10,427 nt of DNA, taken from Nitrospirota bacterium. Lineage in GTDB: Bacteria > Nitrospirota > Thermodesulfovibrionia > Thermodesulfovibrionales > JdFR-85. Shown here piece by piece: positions 1 through 7,229 of this stretch (position 1 is its first letter; each line of letters opens with the position of its first letter). The translations under genes were made by a program, and so were the position numbers. The notes below the pieces were generated by a model that saw nothing but the letters and a program-made list of their open reading frames with translations, was not told the DNA's origin and searched no databases. The stretch lies in NCBI GenBank assembly GCA_015485235.1, contig WFTX01000340.1, positions 1 through 10,427 on the forward strand. The letters run 5' to 3'.

Positions 1-308
1 ATTCATGTAAGCGAATCCCTGTGTCGGCTCGGCGGAAGCCGAACGGCCTTATATACTCAAAACATCCTTTAGACCACTGATCAGGTCTGTTAACGCAACG
101 TCCATAACAGATCCGCAGGACTCGTATCGAGCTTTATCTACTCAGACACGACCGGCGCTTTGTAATGAAAAATTCAGAGCATCTCCCCGGAATACACCAT
201 ATTCCGTTGAAAGATCCGTAAGGGCATGCCCTCTGCCAGACCTCATTTCACGCGATATTTACCCTCAAAGAAATTATACACCAAAAGTTAAAAAATTCCT
301 AATCTTTC
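1..308. other. Intergenic region with short inverted repeats, no convincing gene
   Basis: This stretch lies downstream of ubiX and has no long open frame. It contains four short inverted repeats: a 6-bp stem at 24-29/37-42 with a 7-nt loop, a 5-bp stem at 71-75/84-88, a 7-bp stem at 188-194/200-206 with a 5-nt loop, and a perfect 12-bp palindrome at 221-232. None is followed by a T-run on either strand, so none is a clear intrinsic terminator. On the minus strand a TATAAT (273-278) could start a transcript towards the left edge. Only short peptides can be read there: 34 codons from an ATG near 243, then, in the same frame after a TGA, an 18-codon stretch ending in TAA. Neither has a good ribosome binding site. 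It may be a leader for a gene beyond the window, a small RNA, or plain spacer. Confidence 0.5.
273..278 (-). promoter_or_regulatory. Candidate -10 element downstream of ubiX
   Basis: The minus strand reads a perfect TATAAT here, in an AT-rich stretch about 30 bp beyond the ubiX stop. The hexamer at the expected -35 distance (about TAGGAA) matches the TTGACA consensus poorly. If active, it would start RNA near position 266, running left through the inverted repeats of the 1-260 region. One consensus hexamer in AT-rich DNA is weak evidence. Confidence 0.25.
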
Positions 309-911
309 CTATCTCCATCTCCTATAGAGATCGTGATCAAGCCCCATCTGATCGATTATCTTCCCTGCTATGAAGTCCACCATATCATCGACGGTCTCCG
401 GCCGGGAATAAAACCCCGGCATTGGAGGGACGACCCTCACCCCTGCCCGTGCCAGCTTCAACATGTTCTCAAGATGAATTGGGCTGAGGGGCGTCTCCCG
501 TGGGGAGATAACAAGGCGCCTCCCCTCCTTTAGCGTAACATCGGCCGCCCTTATGATGAGATTATCGGCATAACCCGTTGAAAGGGCCGAAAGGGTCTTC
601 ATGCTGCAGGGAACGATGAACATCCCTTCGGTCCTGAATGAACCGCTTGATACAGGTGCCCAGAGGTCTTCCTCGTCATGAAAGATCAACCTCATGTCAC
701 GGACTTCCTTCCTGCTCTCCTTTGAAAACAGATAGGACTCCACAATCTCTGATCCCTTATCTCCTGTGAATCCCGTCTCCTCCCTGATGATAGGCATTGA
801 TGCCCTGGAAAGGATTAGATGCACCTCCCCGTGTCTGAGGAGTTCCTCAAGCACTCTCAACCCCAGGACACCCCCTGTGGTTCCGGTTATCGCAAGAATG
901 TAACGTTTCAT
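309..911 (-). CDS. ubiX: UbiX-type flavin prenyltransferase
   Basis: UbiX/Pad1-family enzyme. The family joins a dimethylallyl group to reduced FMN to make prenylated FMN, the cofactor of UbiD-type (de)carboxylases. From the ATG at 911 the protein has 200 residues, the usual UbiX length. It opens with a Rossmann-like strand and the FMN loop ITGTTGG (residues 7-13), where most relatives have ISGASGA, so both serines are threonines. The signature stretch is intact: SSGSFRT (88-94), VPCSMKTL (100-107), RAADVTLKE (121-129), SPRETPL (136-142) and PPMPGFYSRP (162-171). These include the conserved Lys128, Arg138, Glu139 and Tyr168. A GTG at 917 is also in frame, but GGTGAT lies about 9 nt before the ATG and only 3 nt before the GTG, so I prefer 911. 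It is the last gene of the operon. No ubiD partner is in view, so the pathway served (quinone synthesis or aromatic acid metabolism) is unknown. Confidence 0.93.
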   Translation of the reverse strand: MKRYILAITGTTGGVLGLRVLEELLRHGEVHLILSRASMPIIREETGFTGDKGSEIVESYLFSKESRKEVRDMRLIFHDEEDLWAPVSSGSFRTEGMFIVPCSMKTLSALSTGYADNLIIRAADVTLKEGRRLVISPRETPLSPIHLENMLKLARAGVRVVPPMPGFYSRPETVDDMVDFIAGKIIDQMGLDHDLYRRWR

Positions 912-926
912 TTGCACATTATCACC

Positions 927-943
927 GACCCCCGCCGGGGGTC
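927..943. repeat. GC-rich hairpin just ahead of ubiX
   Basis: A perfect 7-bp inverted repeat (gaccccc/gggggtc) flanks a 3-nt loop in the 43-bp gap between the upstream stop codon (955-957) and the ubiX start. On the minus strand its 3' arm ends right at the GGTGAT that serves as ubiX ribosome binding site. There is no T-run after it, so it is not a standard terminator. It could partly mask the ribosome site, protect the mRNA end, or be chance in GC-rich sequence. Confidence 0.5.
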
Positions 944-954
944 CATCAGCACCT

Positions 955-1485
955 TCAGAGACTGCTTGCCACTATCTGTGAGAGATCGGGCTCCACAAGA
1001 TGGAAGTCAGCTCTCACCGGAGTCATCAGAGGCTTTTCCTCAAGATTCTTCCTGGCACGCCTGCAGAGCCTTCTGAGGACATCAAACCTCTTCCCGTAAT
1101 ACAGTGCTGGAAAAATATCCTCTGGCGGACCATTCCTGAAAGGCATAAGTTCCTCCCTCTCCATTCCGGCATTCCCGAGCAGAAGCATTATGTCTCCCCA
1201 GCGCATATCCTGCTTCCAGAGAGCAAGACTTAGCAGCCACCCCCATCCTCCGCTTACATGTAGAGAACGTATCCTTCCATTCTGGATCCGGTTCAGCTCA
1301 TCTATAACCTCCTTGCCATCAAAGAGCATATAGACACCTTCGCTGAACCTGAAAAGTTCTCTATGAGCTGTGATAGAGGCCTTGCTGTCAGCTAAAACCA
1401 TTATCTCAGACGGAAGGGATCCGTCACATCGACAGAGGGGGATCGCATTGGGACCCTCTAAGTTTTCAGGAGCGTTCCCTTTCAT
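955..1485 (-). CDS. Unrecognised 176-residue protein
   Basis: I do not recognise this protein. It is probably a real gene: its ATG at 1485 has a strong AGGAGA site (1490-1495) 4 nt upstream, it overlaps the end of the rRNA methylase gene by 20 bp, and it fills the space before ubiX. The frame is open further upstream to 1599, but that part lies inside the methylase gene and has no ribosome site, so I reject the longer form. The protein appears soluble and shows no signal peptide. Visible points are a Cys-x-Cys near residues 18-20, a Gly/Trp-rich segment (SGGWGWLLSLALW) around the middle, a basic stretch RRLCRRARK in the C-terminal third, and a final acidic/aliphatic tail. No catalytic motif, metal site or nucleotide loop is evident. 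Being sandwiched between rlmD and ubiX suggests constitutive expression, but gives no function. Confidence 0.75.
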   Translation of the reverse strand: MKGNAPENLEGPNAIPLCRCDGSLPSEIMVLADSKASITAHRELFRFSEGVYMLFDGKEVIDELNRIQNGRIRSLHVSGGWGWLLSLALWKQDMRWGDIMLLLGNAGMEREELMPFRNGPPEDIFPALYYGKRFDVLRRLCRRARKNLEEKPLMTPVRADFHLVEPDLSQIVASSL

Positions 1486-2689
1486 CCCGTCTCCTGAGTT
1501 TGGTAAGTGACTCAATATGATAGGTCTGGGGAAACATATCAACAAGCCTGATTGACTCAACCTCATACAGTTCTGAGAGCCTTCCCAGATCCCGTGCAAG
1601 GGTAGAAGGATTGCAGGAAATATAGTATATCCAGTCCGGCCTGAATGAAGTCACCCTTTTCAGTACTTCTCTTGTAAGCCCTGTTCTCGGCGGGTCAACT
1701 ATCAGAAGGTCAAAGGTGCCTCTCAGTCTTGCCTTCTCCGCGCTTCCCTTTATGTACCTGACATTCTCGATACCGTTCAGTTCAAGATTGTAATGCCCGT
1801 CCGCCACGGAAAGAGAAGACTGCTCAACAGCAACAACTTCCCGCGTATACTTTGATAGAGGGAGAGAAAAATTCCCGGCTCCTGCATAAAGATCGAGGAC
1901 CCTTGATGGTCTCTGTCTGGAAAGGTCCTCCCTGATCTGCTCAACAACCATCAGGTTCATGCCCCAGTTGCTCTGGAAAAAGGCCCCTGGTGTAACACAG
2001 TAGTACATCCCACCCAGACCAAGACATGACCGGACAGATTTGTTTTTACCCCCGTCATCAAAGATGACTCCATCAACTCCAGAGGCTGACAGTCGCTCCT
2101 GGACCTTTCTACGGTCATACCTCTCACCGTAAACCCTTGCAGTGATGATATCCCCGGACTGTATGAGCAGTTCCCTTACACCCTCAGGTAAACCCAGGCT
2201 GTTTATCCTCTTAAGGGTGCCGTTCAGTTCGGGGCTCAGGAGAAGGCACTCATCTGTAACCACCACGTCATGGGAGAGGGGTTTGTAAAACCCGGCCCTC
2301 CCGTCGGGAGAGATTTTGAAACGGACCCTCCTCCTGTAATTCCAGGGCTCGGAACTGAATGAGGCATCAAGGGGAAGCTCCAGCTTTCCTATTCTTGAAA
2401 GGAGGTCTCTGAGAACAGCCTCCTTTATTCTGATCTGGCCTCCGTAGGATATATGTTGATAGTGGCATCCCCCGCAGAGACCGAAGAGAGGGCATCGAGG
2501 CTCAACCCTGTTCGGTGAGGGTTCATATATCTCCCTGACGAGGGCTATGGAATAATCCCGCTTTTTCTCGGTAACTTCAGCCTCGACCGTCTCACCGGGA
2601 ATCGCCCCTTTCAGGAATACAACGCCTTCAGCCCTTGAAAGGACATACCCACCGTAAAGGGGTATCGTTGCCTCCAGACGCATACTCAC
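1466..2689 (-). CDS. rlmD: 23S rRNA (uracil-5-)-methyltransferase, RlmD/RumA family
   Basis: TrmA/RlmD-family SAM-dependent enzyme that methylates C5 of a uridine in 23S rRNA. The N-terminal part (about 1-55) resembles a TRAM RNA-binding domain. The iron-sulfur ligands of the RumA group are present: Cys66, Cys72 and Cys75 in CPLFGLCGGC, and Cys148. The central FFQSNW (237-242) is typical. The SAM loop is LDLYAGAGNFSLPL (265-278), followed by DPPRTG (332-337), the nucleophile Cys359 in ISCNPSTLARD, and the likely general base Glu393 in HIESL. At 407 residues it is slightly shorter than E. coli RlmD. The GTG start at 2689 overlaps the upstream stop as GTGA. An ATG at 2683 is the alternative; neither has a strong ribosome site, so translation probably depends on the upstream gene. 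Whether it modifies one position (RlmD) or two (RlmCD) cannot be read from the sequence. Confidence 0.93.
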   Translation of the reverse strand: MSMRLEATIPLYGGYVLSRAEGVVFLKGAIPGETVEAEVTEKKRDYSIALVREIYEPSPNRVEPRCPLFGLCGGCHYQHISYGGQIRIKEAVLRDLLSRIGKLELPLDASFSSEPWNYRRRVRFKISPDGRAGFYKPLSHDVVVTDECLLLSPELNGTLKRINSLGLPEGVRELLIQSGDIITARVYGERYDRRKVQERLSASGVDGVIFDDGGKNKSVRSCLGLGGMYYCVTPGAFFQSNWGMNLMVVEQIREDLSRQRPSRVLDLYAGAGNFSLPLSKYTREVVAVEQSSLSVADGHYNLELNGIENVRYIKGSAEKARLRGTFDLLIVDPPRTGLTREVLKRVTSFRPDWIYYISCNPSTLARDLGRLSELYEVESIRLVDMFPQTYHIESLTKLRRRDERERS

Positions 2690-3033
2690 TTTTCAAGCAG
2701 CCGCTTGATCGTCTCTTTGAGTTCAGTTGTGTCAGCAGACTTGACCACATATGCCTCCGAGGCCCAGATCGAAAAATCATCTCTGTAGTCATAGGCAGTG
2801 GACATGATTATGGGAAGACGCGGGTTAATCTCCTTCATCTTTCTGAGCACCTGGATACCGTCCATATCAGGCATGAGTATGTCCAGGGTGACGATATCCG
2901 GTTTCTCATCCTGGAAAAGCCTGATCGCCTCATCTCCTGAACTTGCAACCACCACCTCGTAGCCCTCGTCTTCAAGCTCCTCCTTGTAGAGGGTCCTTAT
3001 CGAAGGATCATCGTCTACAACGAGTATCTTCAT
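2686..3033 (-). CDS. Receiver-only (CheY-like) response regulator
   Basis: A stand-alone receiver domain of 115 residues with no output domain. The acidic pocket is Asp7-Asp8-Asp9 after strand 1, the phosphoacceptor is Asp51 (LDILMPDMDG), the switch Thr79 sits in MSTA, and the conserved lysine is Lys98. The residue after Lys98 is Ser (VVKSAD), where most receivers have Pro. The start overlaps the kinase stop as ATGA, and a GGTGAGGAG stretch (3036-3044) lies directly upstream. The adjacent kinase is the obvious phosphodonor. With no DNA-binding or enzymatic domain, the output must come from a protein contact or from phosphotransfer to another component. Its target is unknown; regulation of the upstream glycogen genes is only inferred from position. 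Confidence 0.93.
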   Translation of the reverse strand: MKILVVDDDPSIRTLYKEELEDEGYEVVVASSGDEAIRLFQDEKPDIVTLDILMPDMDGIQVLRKMKEINPRLPIIMSTAYDYRDDFSIWASEAYVVKSADTTELKETIKRLLEK

Positions 3034-6000
3034 AACTCCTCACCCCCTGTTTCCTCTTTTTTGAACGGCAGATATATCCTGAAGGTCGTACCTTCGCCCT
3101 TTTCTGTCTGCACCTCTATCCTTCCGTTATGCTGCTCTATGATGCGGTGCGTTATAGCAAGGCCGAGCCCGGTACCCTCGATCTTTGTCGTGAAAAAGGG
3201 GTCGAATATGTAGGGAAGATCCTTCTCACCGATCCCCGGACCCGTGTCATGCACCTCAATTATACCATACTCATCCTCCTTATAAGTCCTGATTCTGACA
3301 GTTCCACCCCCTTCGAGCACCTGTATCGCATTGCCTATGATGTTGATAAGCGCCTCCTTGATCCTGTTTGGATCAACCTCAATCCGTAGCGGGTCAGCAT
3401 AGTCCCGTTCGAGGACTATCCCCTTCTCCCTCATCTCCTGTGAGTAAAGGGATGTCACCTCGTTCAGCACCTCTGTCATCACGACCTCTTCCTTTCTCAT
3501 TCTCACATCCCTTACAAAGCTGAGAATATCCTTGAGGATCTCTTCAAGCCTCCCGACCTCCCGGGTTATTATCTGGGCATAGCTCTTGAGGCTTCCGTCC
3601 AGTTTCTTTTCAAGCCTCCTGGAAAAGCCGCCTATGGAGACAAGGGGGTTCCGTATCTCATGGGCGACCTTGGCCGCCACCTCGCCGAGGGCTGCCATTT
3701 TCTCCGCCTGGGCGAGCCGTGTCCGGAGTTTCTTCAGTTCACTGATGTCTCTGACAATATGTACGGTCCCGATGAAGTTCCCCCTGTCATCAAAGAGCGG
3801 GGACGTTGATGTAAGGGTCGTACCTCCACTCCTCGGGTCGTCAAACTCCTCAATATAGGGAAGTTTTGTCTCAACCGTCTTGTGATGGGGACACTTTTCA
3901 TAAGGTCTGTCCGTACCATGGAATATCTCGTAGCACTTCTTTCCTATGATCTCCTCCCGCCTGAGTCCCACCTTCTCCTCAACCGCCCTGTTTATGGTTC
4001 TGATGGTATAGTCCTCGGTGGTTATATAGAGGAGGTCCGATATGGACTCGAAGATATTTTCAAGCTCGGCCTCGGCCAGCTTTATCTGTTCGAAGAGCCG
4101 GGCGCTCTCGATGGCAGAGGCAACCTGATCGGCAAAGCCGGAGAGGAACCGCATATCCTCATCGGTAATGGGTTTTCTGTTGAAATAGTTATCCACCCAC
4201 AACACCCCTATAACCCGGTTCCTGACAACGAGTGGAACCAGGGCATAGGCTTCGGAGCCAAGGTGCTGGATTATCACCGGATCAGAAAGGGGATCACTCC
4301 GGGCATCGGTTATGTTGATACCCCTTTTCTCCCTGATGGCAACAGCAAGTCCTGTCGTGCCGTCAATGGATACCTCCAGCCCTGTGCTCAACCTGTCCAG
4401 AAAGGAATCCTTTCTGAGGGGACCTTCTTCGATCTCCCGCAGGATCTCGGGAAGGGACTTCTTCTCCAGAGAAAGCTGCTCCCATATCTGCCAGGCCTCC
4501 TCAGGCGTGGACGGCCCTACCCCGAGCACCCCCCGTAATGAACCCTTCTCCTCATCTATCAGAAACAGGATGGACCGGTTGAATCCAAGGCCGTCACTCA
4601 TGGTGACAGCAGTAAGAACCATTCTCAGAAGTCTTTCCAGTTCGAGAGTACCCCTCATGGCGGAGCTGATGAAAAAGAGTCTGGAGAGCTCCTGGTTCCT
4701 CCTGATCAGCTCCTTTTCCACCCGTTTCTTGTCGGAAATGTCCCTTGAGATCCCGCTCACACCGATCACCTCGCCTGCTGCATCCTTGATGGGGGAGAGC
4801 GTAAGGCTGACCTCAATCATGACACCGTCCTTCCGTTTCCTCATGGTCTCAATATCCCTGATCGTCTCACCAGCCTTTATCCTTTCGATATACTGCATCT
4901 CGGTATCCAGGAGAAAATCAGGAATGAAAGGAAGAAAGGAGCCGAGGGCCTCCTGCTCTGTATACCCGTATATCCTTTCTGCTCCCTTGTTCCAGGAAGT
5001 AACAATACCCTTGAGGTCAGTGGTAACAATTGCATCAGCAGAATTGTCGATCAGGCTTTCCAGATAGTCCTTTGTCTGGGCCACCTCTCTGTAAAGGGAG
5101 ATGATCTCCTCCTGATAGAGCACCCTGTCGGTGATATCCTGAATCAGGACGACAGCTTCCACCACCTCGCCCTTTTCATCAAGTATGGGATAGGAGCTGA
5201 GCTCAGCATAATTGGCACCCTTTGACTGGGTTATCATATTGATATCACCAGTCTCAAAGGTGAGCTTCGCTACACAGTGAGGGCATATTCCACTTTCCCG
5301 TCCATGAAATACACTCACCGCGTTCATCCCTATTATCTCCTCAGCCTTGAGATCAAGAAAGTCCTCCACATACCGGTTGGCTGAGATGATCCTGTATTCT
5401 CTGTCAAGGTTCACGATCCCGCTCTGGACGCTCTCAAAGAGGATATCAAGTCTCTTTTTCGCCTCCAGCGCCTCCTGCTCCTTCCTGACCTGAAGCTCGA
5501 ACATCTCCGCCTTCTCAAGCGCAAGGGAGACAATATAACCGAACCCCTCGGTGGTCTTCAGGTCGTCATAATTGAACGAGATCACCCCGCCATGAGGCCC
5601 CACCTTGTCATAGAGCCCTATGGTCCCTACAAGCTCGCCCCTGATCTTTATTGGGACACAGACAACAGTTCGTACATCCAGTAGGGGCACCCTCGTATCT
5701 TCGGGCATCTCCTGTACATCCTCAACAAGGAGGGGTCTGCCGCTTTCAGCCACCTTTCCGGCTATACCTTCGCCTATCTTCAACTCCATCCCCTCGATGA
5801 TCTCATGCGGGATCCCATAATGGGCCTTGATCCTGAGCAGATCCCCCTCCTTCATCCTGATAATGCATCCCCTGGCGGAAAGAAGCCTACTGACCTCAAT
5901 GGCTACCTTGTTCAAAAGCTCATCTATATCAAAAACAGTAGTAAGAGCATTGGAGAGCTCATAAAGGAGTGTTACCTTTCCAAGCTGGTTAACGGCTGAA

Positions 6001-7229
6001 TCATAGAGTTCCGCGTTCCTGATGATCGTCGAGAGCGAGTTGGCAAGAACCCTTATTACATCCACTTCCCCCTCGGTAAACTCCCTGTTCTCATCGAGTA
6101 CTACGGCTATCCCGCCATGGCATCTCCCCTCCTTCATGACAGGAATGACATAGAGGGAGCCTGCAGGCTCCCTCAGAAAAGGAACATCTTCCTGAGAAGG
6201 TGAAAGCAAGCCTGTTCCTTCCGGATCATTCAGAATGGAATTACAGATACCACTCTGCTCCAGAGAAAAGCCCTTCTTGAACACCCCGTCCCTGGATGCC
6301 TTGAGGTAGAATCTCTCCGAGGCCGGATCATAGAGGTATATCGCCAGGTGATCAAAACCCATCCGATCTGATACCTCCTCCACAATCATCTGGAATGAAT
6401 CACCCAGCCGGAGGGTAGAACTTGCAATCCTGGTCACCTCCAAGAACAGCTCTGTATCTGAAAGCCTCTTCTTTAGTCTCCTTTCCGAGTCCTTCAACCG
6501 GTCCACCATATCCCGGAACCTTCCGGCTATCATTCCGAACTCACCTCCGGCTATCTCCGGCAGGACATCATCTCCTTCACCGCTTCTGAGGCTGTCTATG
6601 TATTGCAGCAGTCTGTTGAAGGGTCTGCCTATGGAGCGTGTGATCAGCAATATAAGAAATACAAAGGAGACGAGGGTAAAGAATACAAGGATAGCAGCAA
6701 ATCCAGATAGCCTCTCCTTTATATCCCTTGACTGATCAATCACCCTTCTTATTTTGCTGACCGTCTCAGTTTCGAGCTCTTCAATGGAAGTAATTATCCC
6801 GAGTTCCCGCCGGTCGAGTTCGCTAACGAGATACATGACATCTACATCACCAACCGGCTTTCTGTTGCTGAAAATCTCCTCAGCGATCCTCCTGAGTTCA
6901 TCAAACCGTCTCCCGATCTCCTGAAGTTTCTTCTCTTTTCTGGGACCAACGGAGACATCCCCGAAACTCTTGATCACCGTATCCCTGAGGTCATCATACC
7001 GCTCACGGTATTCCTGCTTGCCGGTAAAGGCCCATCCCTTTACATTCGAGGCATAGTTTGCAATGGCAAGTTTGAGGTTCTCATAAAGATCATGCTCCCT
7101 CACGACCTGATCCATCAGTCCCAGGTTTGTTGTCAGGTTTCTGAACATAACGGTACTTCCGATCCCGAACAGAACCGTTATGAGAAGAAAGGCCAGAAGA
7201 AAGAGCAGGAGTTTCAGCCTTATCGTCAC
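3030..7229 (-). CDS. Multi-sensor membrane histidine kinase (HAMP, three GAF, three PAS)
   Basis: A 1399-residue sensor kinase. Order: membrane segment about 7-29; helical extracytoplasmic region 30-175, CHASE3-like in character; membrane segment about 176-198; HAMP about 197-250; GAF about 266-405; GAF about 430-575; PAS about 592-705; PAS with PAC end about 720-838; GAF about 850-1045; PAS about 1050-1165; HisKA with phosphoacceptor His1190 (AHEIRNP); and a HATPase domain with N-box Asn1300, G1 DTGPGIG (1328-1334), FFTTK (1345-1349) and GTGLGLAI (1352-1359). All catalytic boxes are intact. There is no fused receiver, so the separate receiver just downstream is the likely partner. The first and third PAS domains each have FHG followed by a CPH motif (Cys649/Cys652; Cys1113), suggesting redox or metal sensing. 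The GTG start overlaps the glgA stop as GTGA, with GAGGTG 5 nt upstream. The signals sensed are not evident. Confidence 0.95.
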   Translation of the reverse strand: MTIRLKLLLFLLAFLLITVLFGIGSTVMFRNLTTNLGLMDQVVREHDLYENLKLAIANYASNVKGWAFTGKQEYRERYDDLRDTVIKSFGDVSVGPRKEKKLQEIGRRFDELRRIAEEIFSNRKPVGDVDVMYLVSELDRRELGIITSIEELETETVSKIRRVIDQSRDIKERLSGFAAILVFFTLVSFVFLILLITRSIGRPFNRLLQYIDSLRSGEGDDVLPEIAGGEFGMIAGRFRDMVDRLKDSERRLKKRLSDTELFLEVTRIASSTLRLGDSFQMIVEEVSDRMGFDHLAIYLYDPASERFYLKASRDGVFKKGFSLEQSGICNSILNDPEGTGLLSPSQEDVPFLREPAGSLYVIPVMKEGRCHGGIAVVLDENREFTEGEVDVIRVLANSLSTIIRNAELYDSAVNQLGKVTLLYELSNALTTVFDIDELLNKVAIEVSRLLSARGCIIRMKEGDLLRIKAHYGIPHEIIEGMELKIGEGIAGKVAESGRPLLVEDVQEMPEDTRVPLLDVRTVVCVPIKIRGELVGTIGLYDKVGPHGGVISFNYDDLKTTEGFGYIVSLALEKAEMFELQVRKEQEALEAKKRLDILFESVQSGIVNLDREYRIISANRYVEDFLDLKAEEIIGMNAVSVFHGRESGICPHCVAKLTFETGDINMITQSKGANYAELSSYPILDEKGEVVEAVVLIQDITDRVLYQEEIISLYREVAQTKDYLESLIDNSADAIVTTDLKGIVTSWNKGAERIYGYTEQEALGSFLPFIPDFLLDTEMQYIERIKAGETIRDIETMRKRKDGVMIEVSLTLSPIKDAAGEVIGVSGISRDISDKKRVEKELIRRNQELSRLFFISSAMRGTLELERLLRMVLTAVTMSDGLGFNRSILFLIDEEKGSLRGVLGVGPSTPEEAWQIWEQLSLEKKSLPEILREIEEGPLRKDSFLDRLSTGLEVSIDGTTGLAVAIREKRGINITDARSDPLSDPVIIQHLGSEAYALVPLVVRNRVIGVLWVDNYFNRKPITDEDMRFLSGFADQVASAIESARLFEQIKLAEAELENIFESISDLLYITTEDYTIRTINRAVEEKVGLRREEIIGKKCYEIFHGTDRPYEKCPHHKTVETKLPYIEEFDDPRSGGTTLTSTSPLFDDRGNFIGTVHIVRDISELKKLRTRLAQAEKMAALGEVAAKVAHEIRNPLVSIGGFSRRLEKKLDGSLKSYAQIITREVGRLEEILKDILSFVRDVRMRKEEVVMTEVLNEVTSLYSQEMREKGIVLERDYADPLRIEVDPNRIKEALINIIGNAIQVLEGGGTVRIRTYKEDEYGIIEVHDTGPGIGEKDLPYIFDPFFTTKIEGTGLGLAITHRIIEQHNGRIEVQTEKGEGTTFRIYLPFKKEETGGEEL

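Noticed and set aside
24..42. Hairpin at the left edge as an intrinsic terminator for the operon
   Set aside because: There is no T-run after it on the minus strand, and it lies over 250 bp beyond the last stop codon.
60..170. TPP- or c-di-GMP-riboswitch-like words (CTGAG, ACCTGATC, CAAAGC) on the minus strand
   Set aside because: The words have the wrong order and spacing, and the required conserved helices and junctions of those riboswitch classes are not present.
1486..1599. Longer start at 1599 for the unrecognised protein
   Set aside because: The extra 38 codons lie inside the rRNA methylase gene with no ribosome site, while the ATG at 1485 has a strong AGGAGA 4 nt upstream.
3030..3033. 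Kinase and receiver as one frameshifted hybrid kinase
   Set aside because: The ATGA overlap, a G-rich ribosome site and a complete receiver N-terminus starting with MKILVVDDD show two separate genes.
3882..5067. Two long plus-strand open frames (3882-4538 and 4312-5067) opposite the kinase gene
   Set aside because: They are antisense to well-conserved GAF/PAS coding sequence, their translations are Ser/Pro/Leu-rich with no family resemblance, and they overlap each other.
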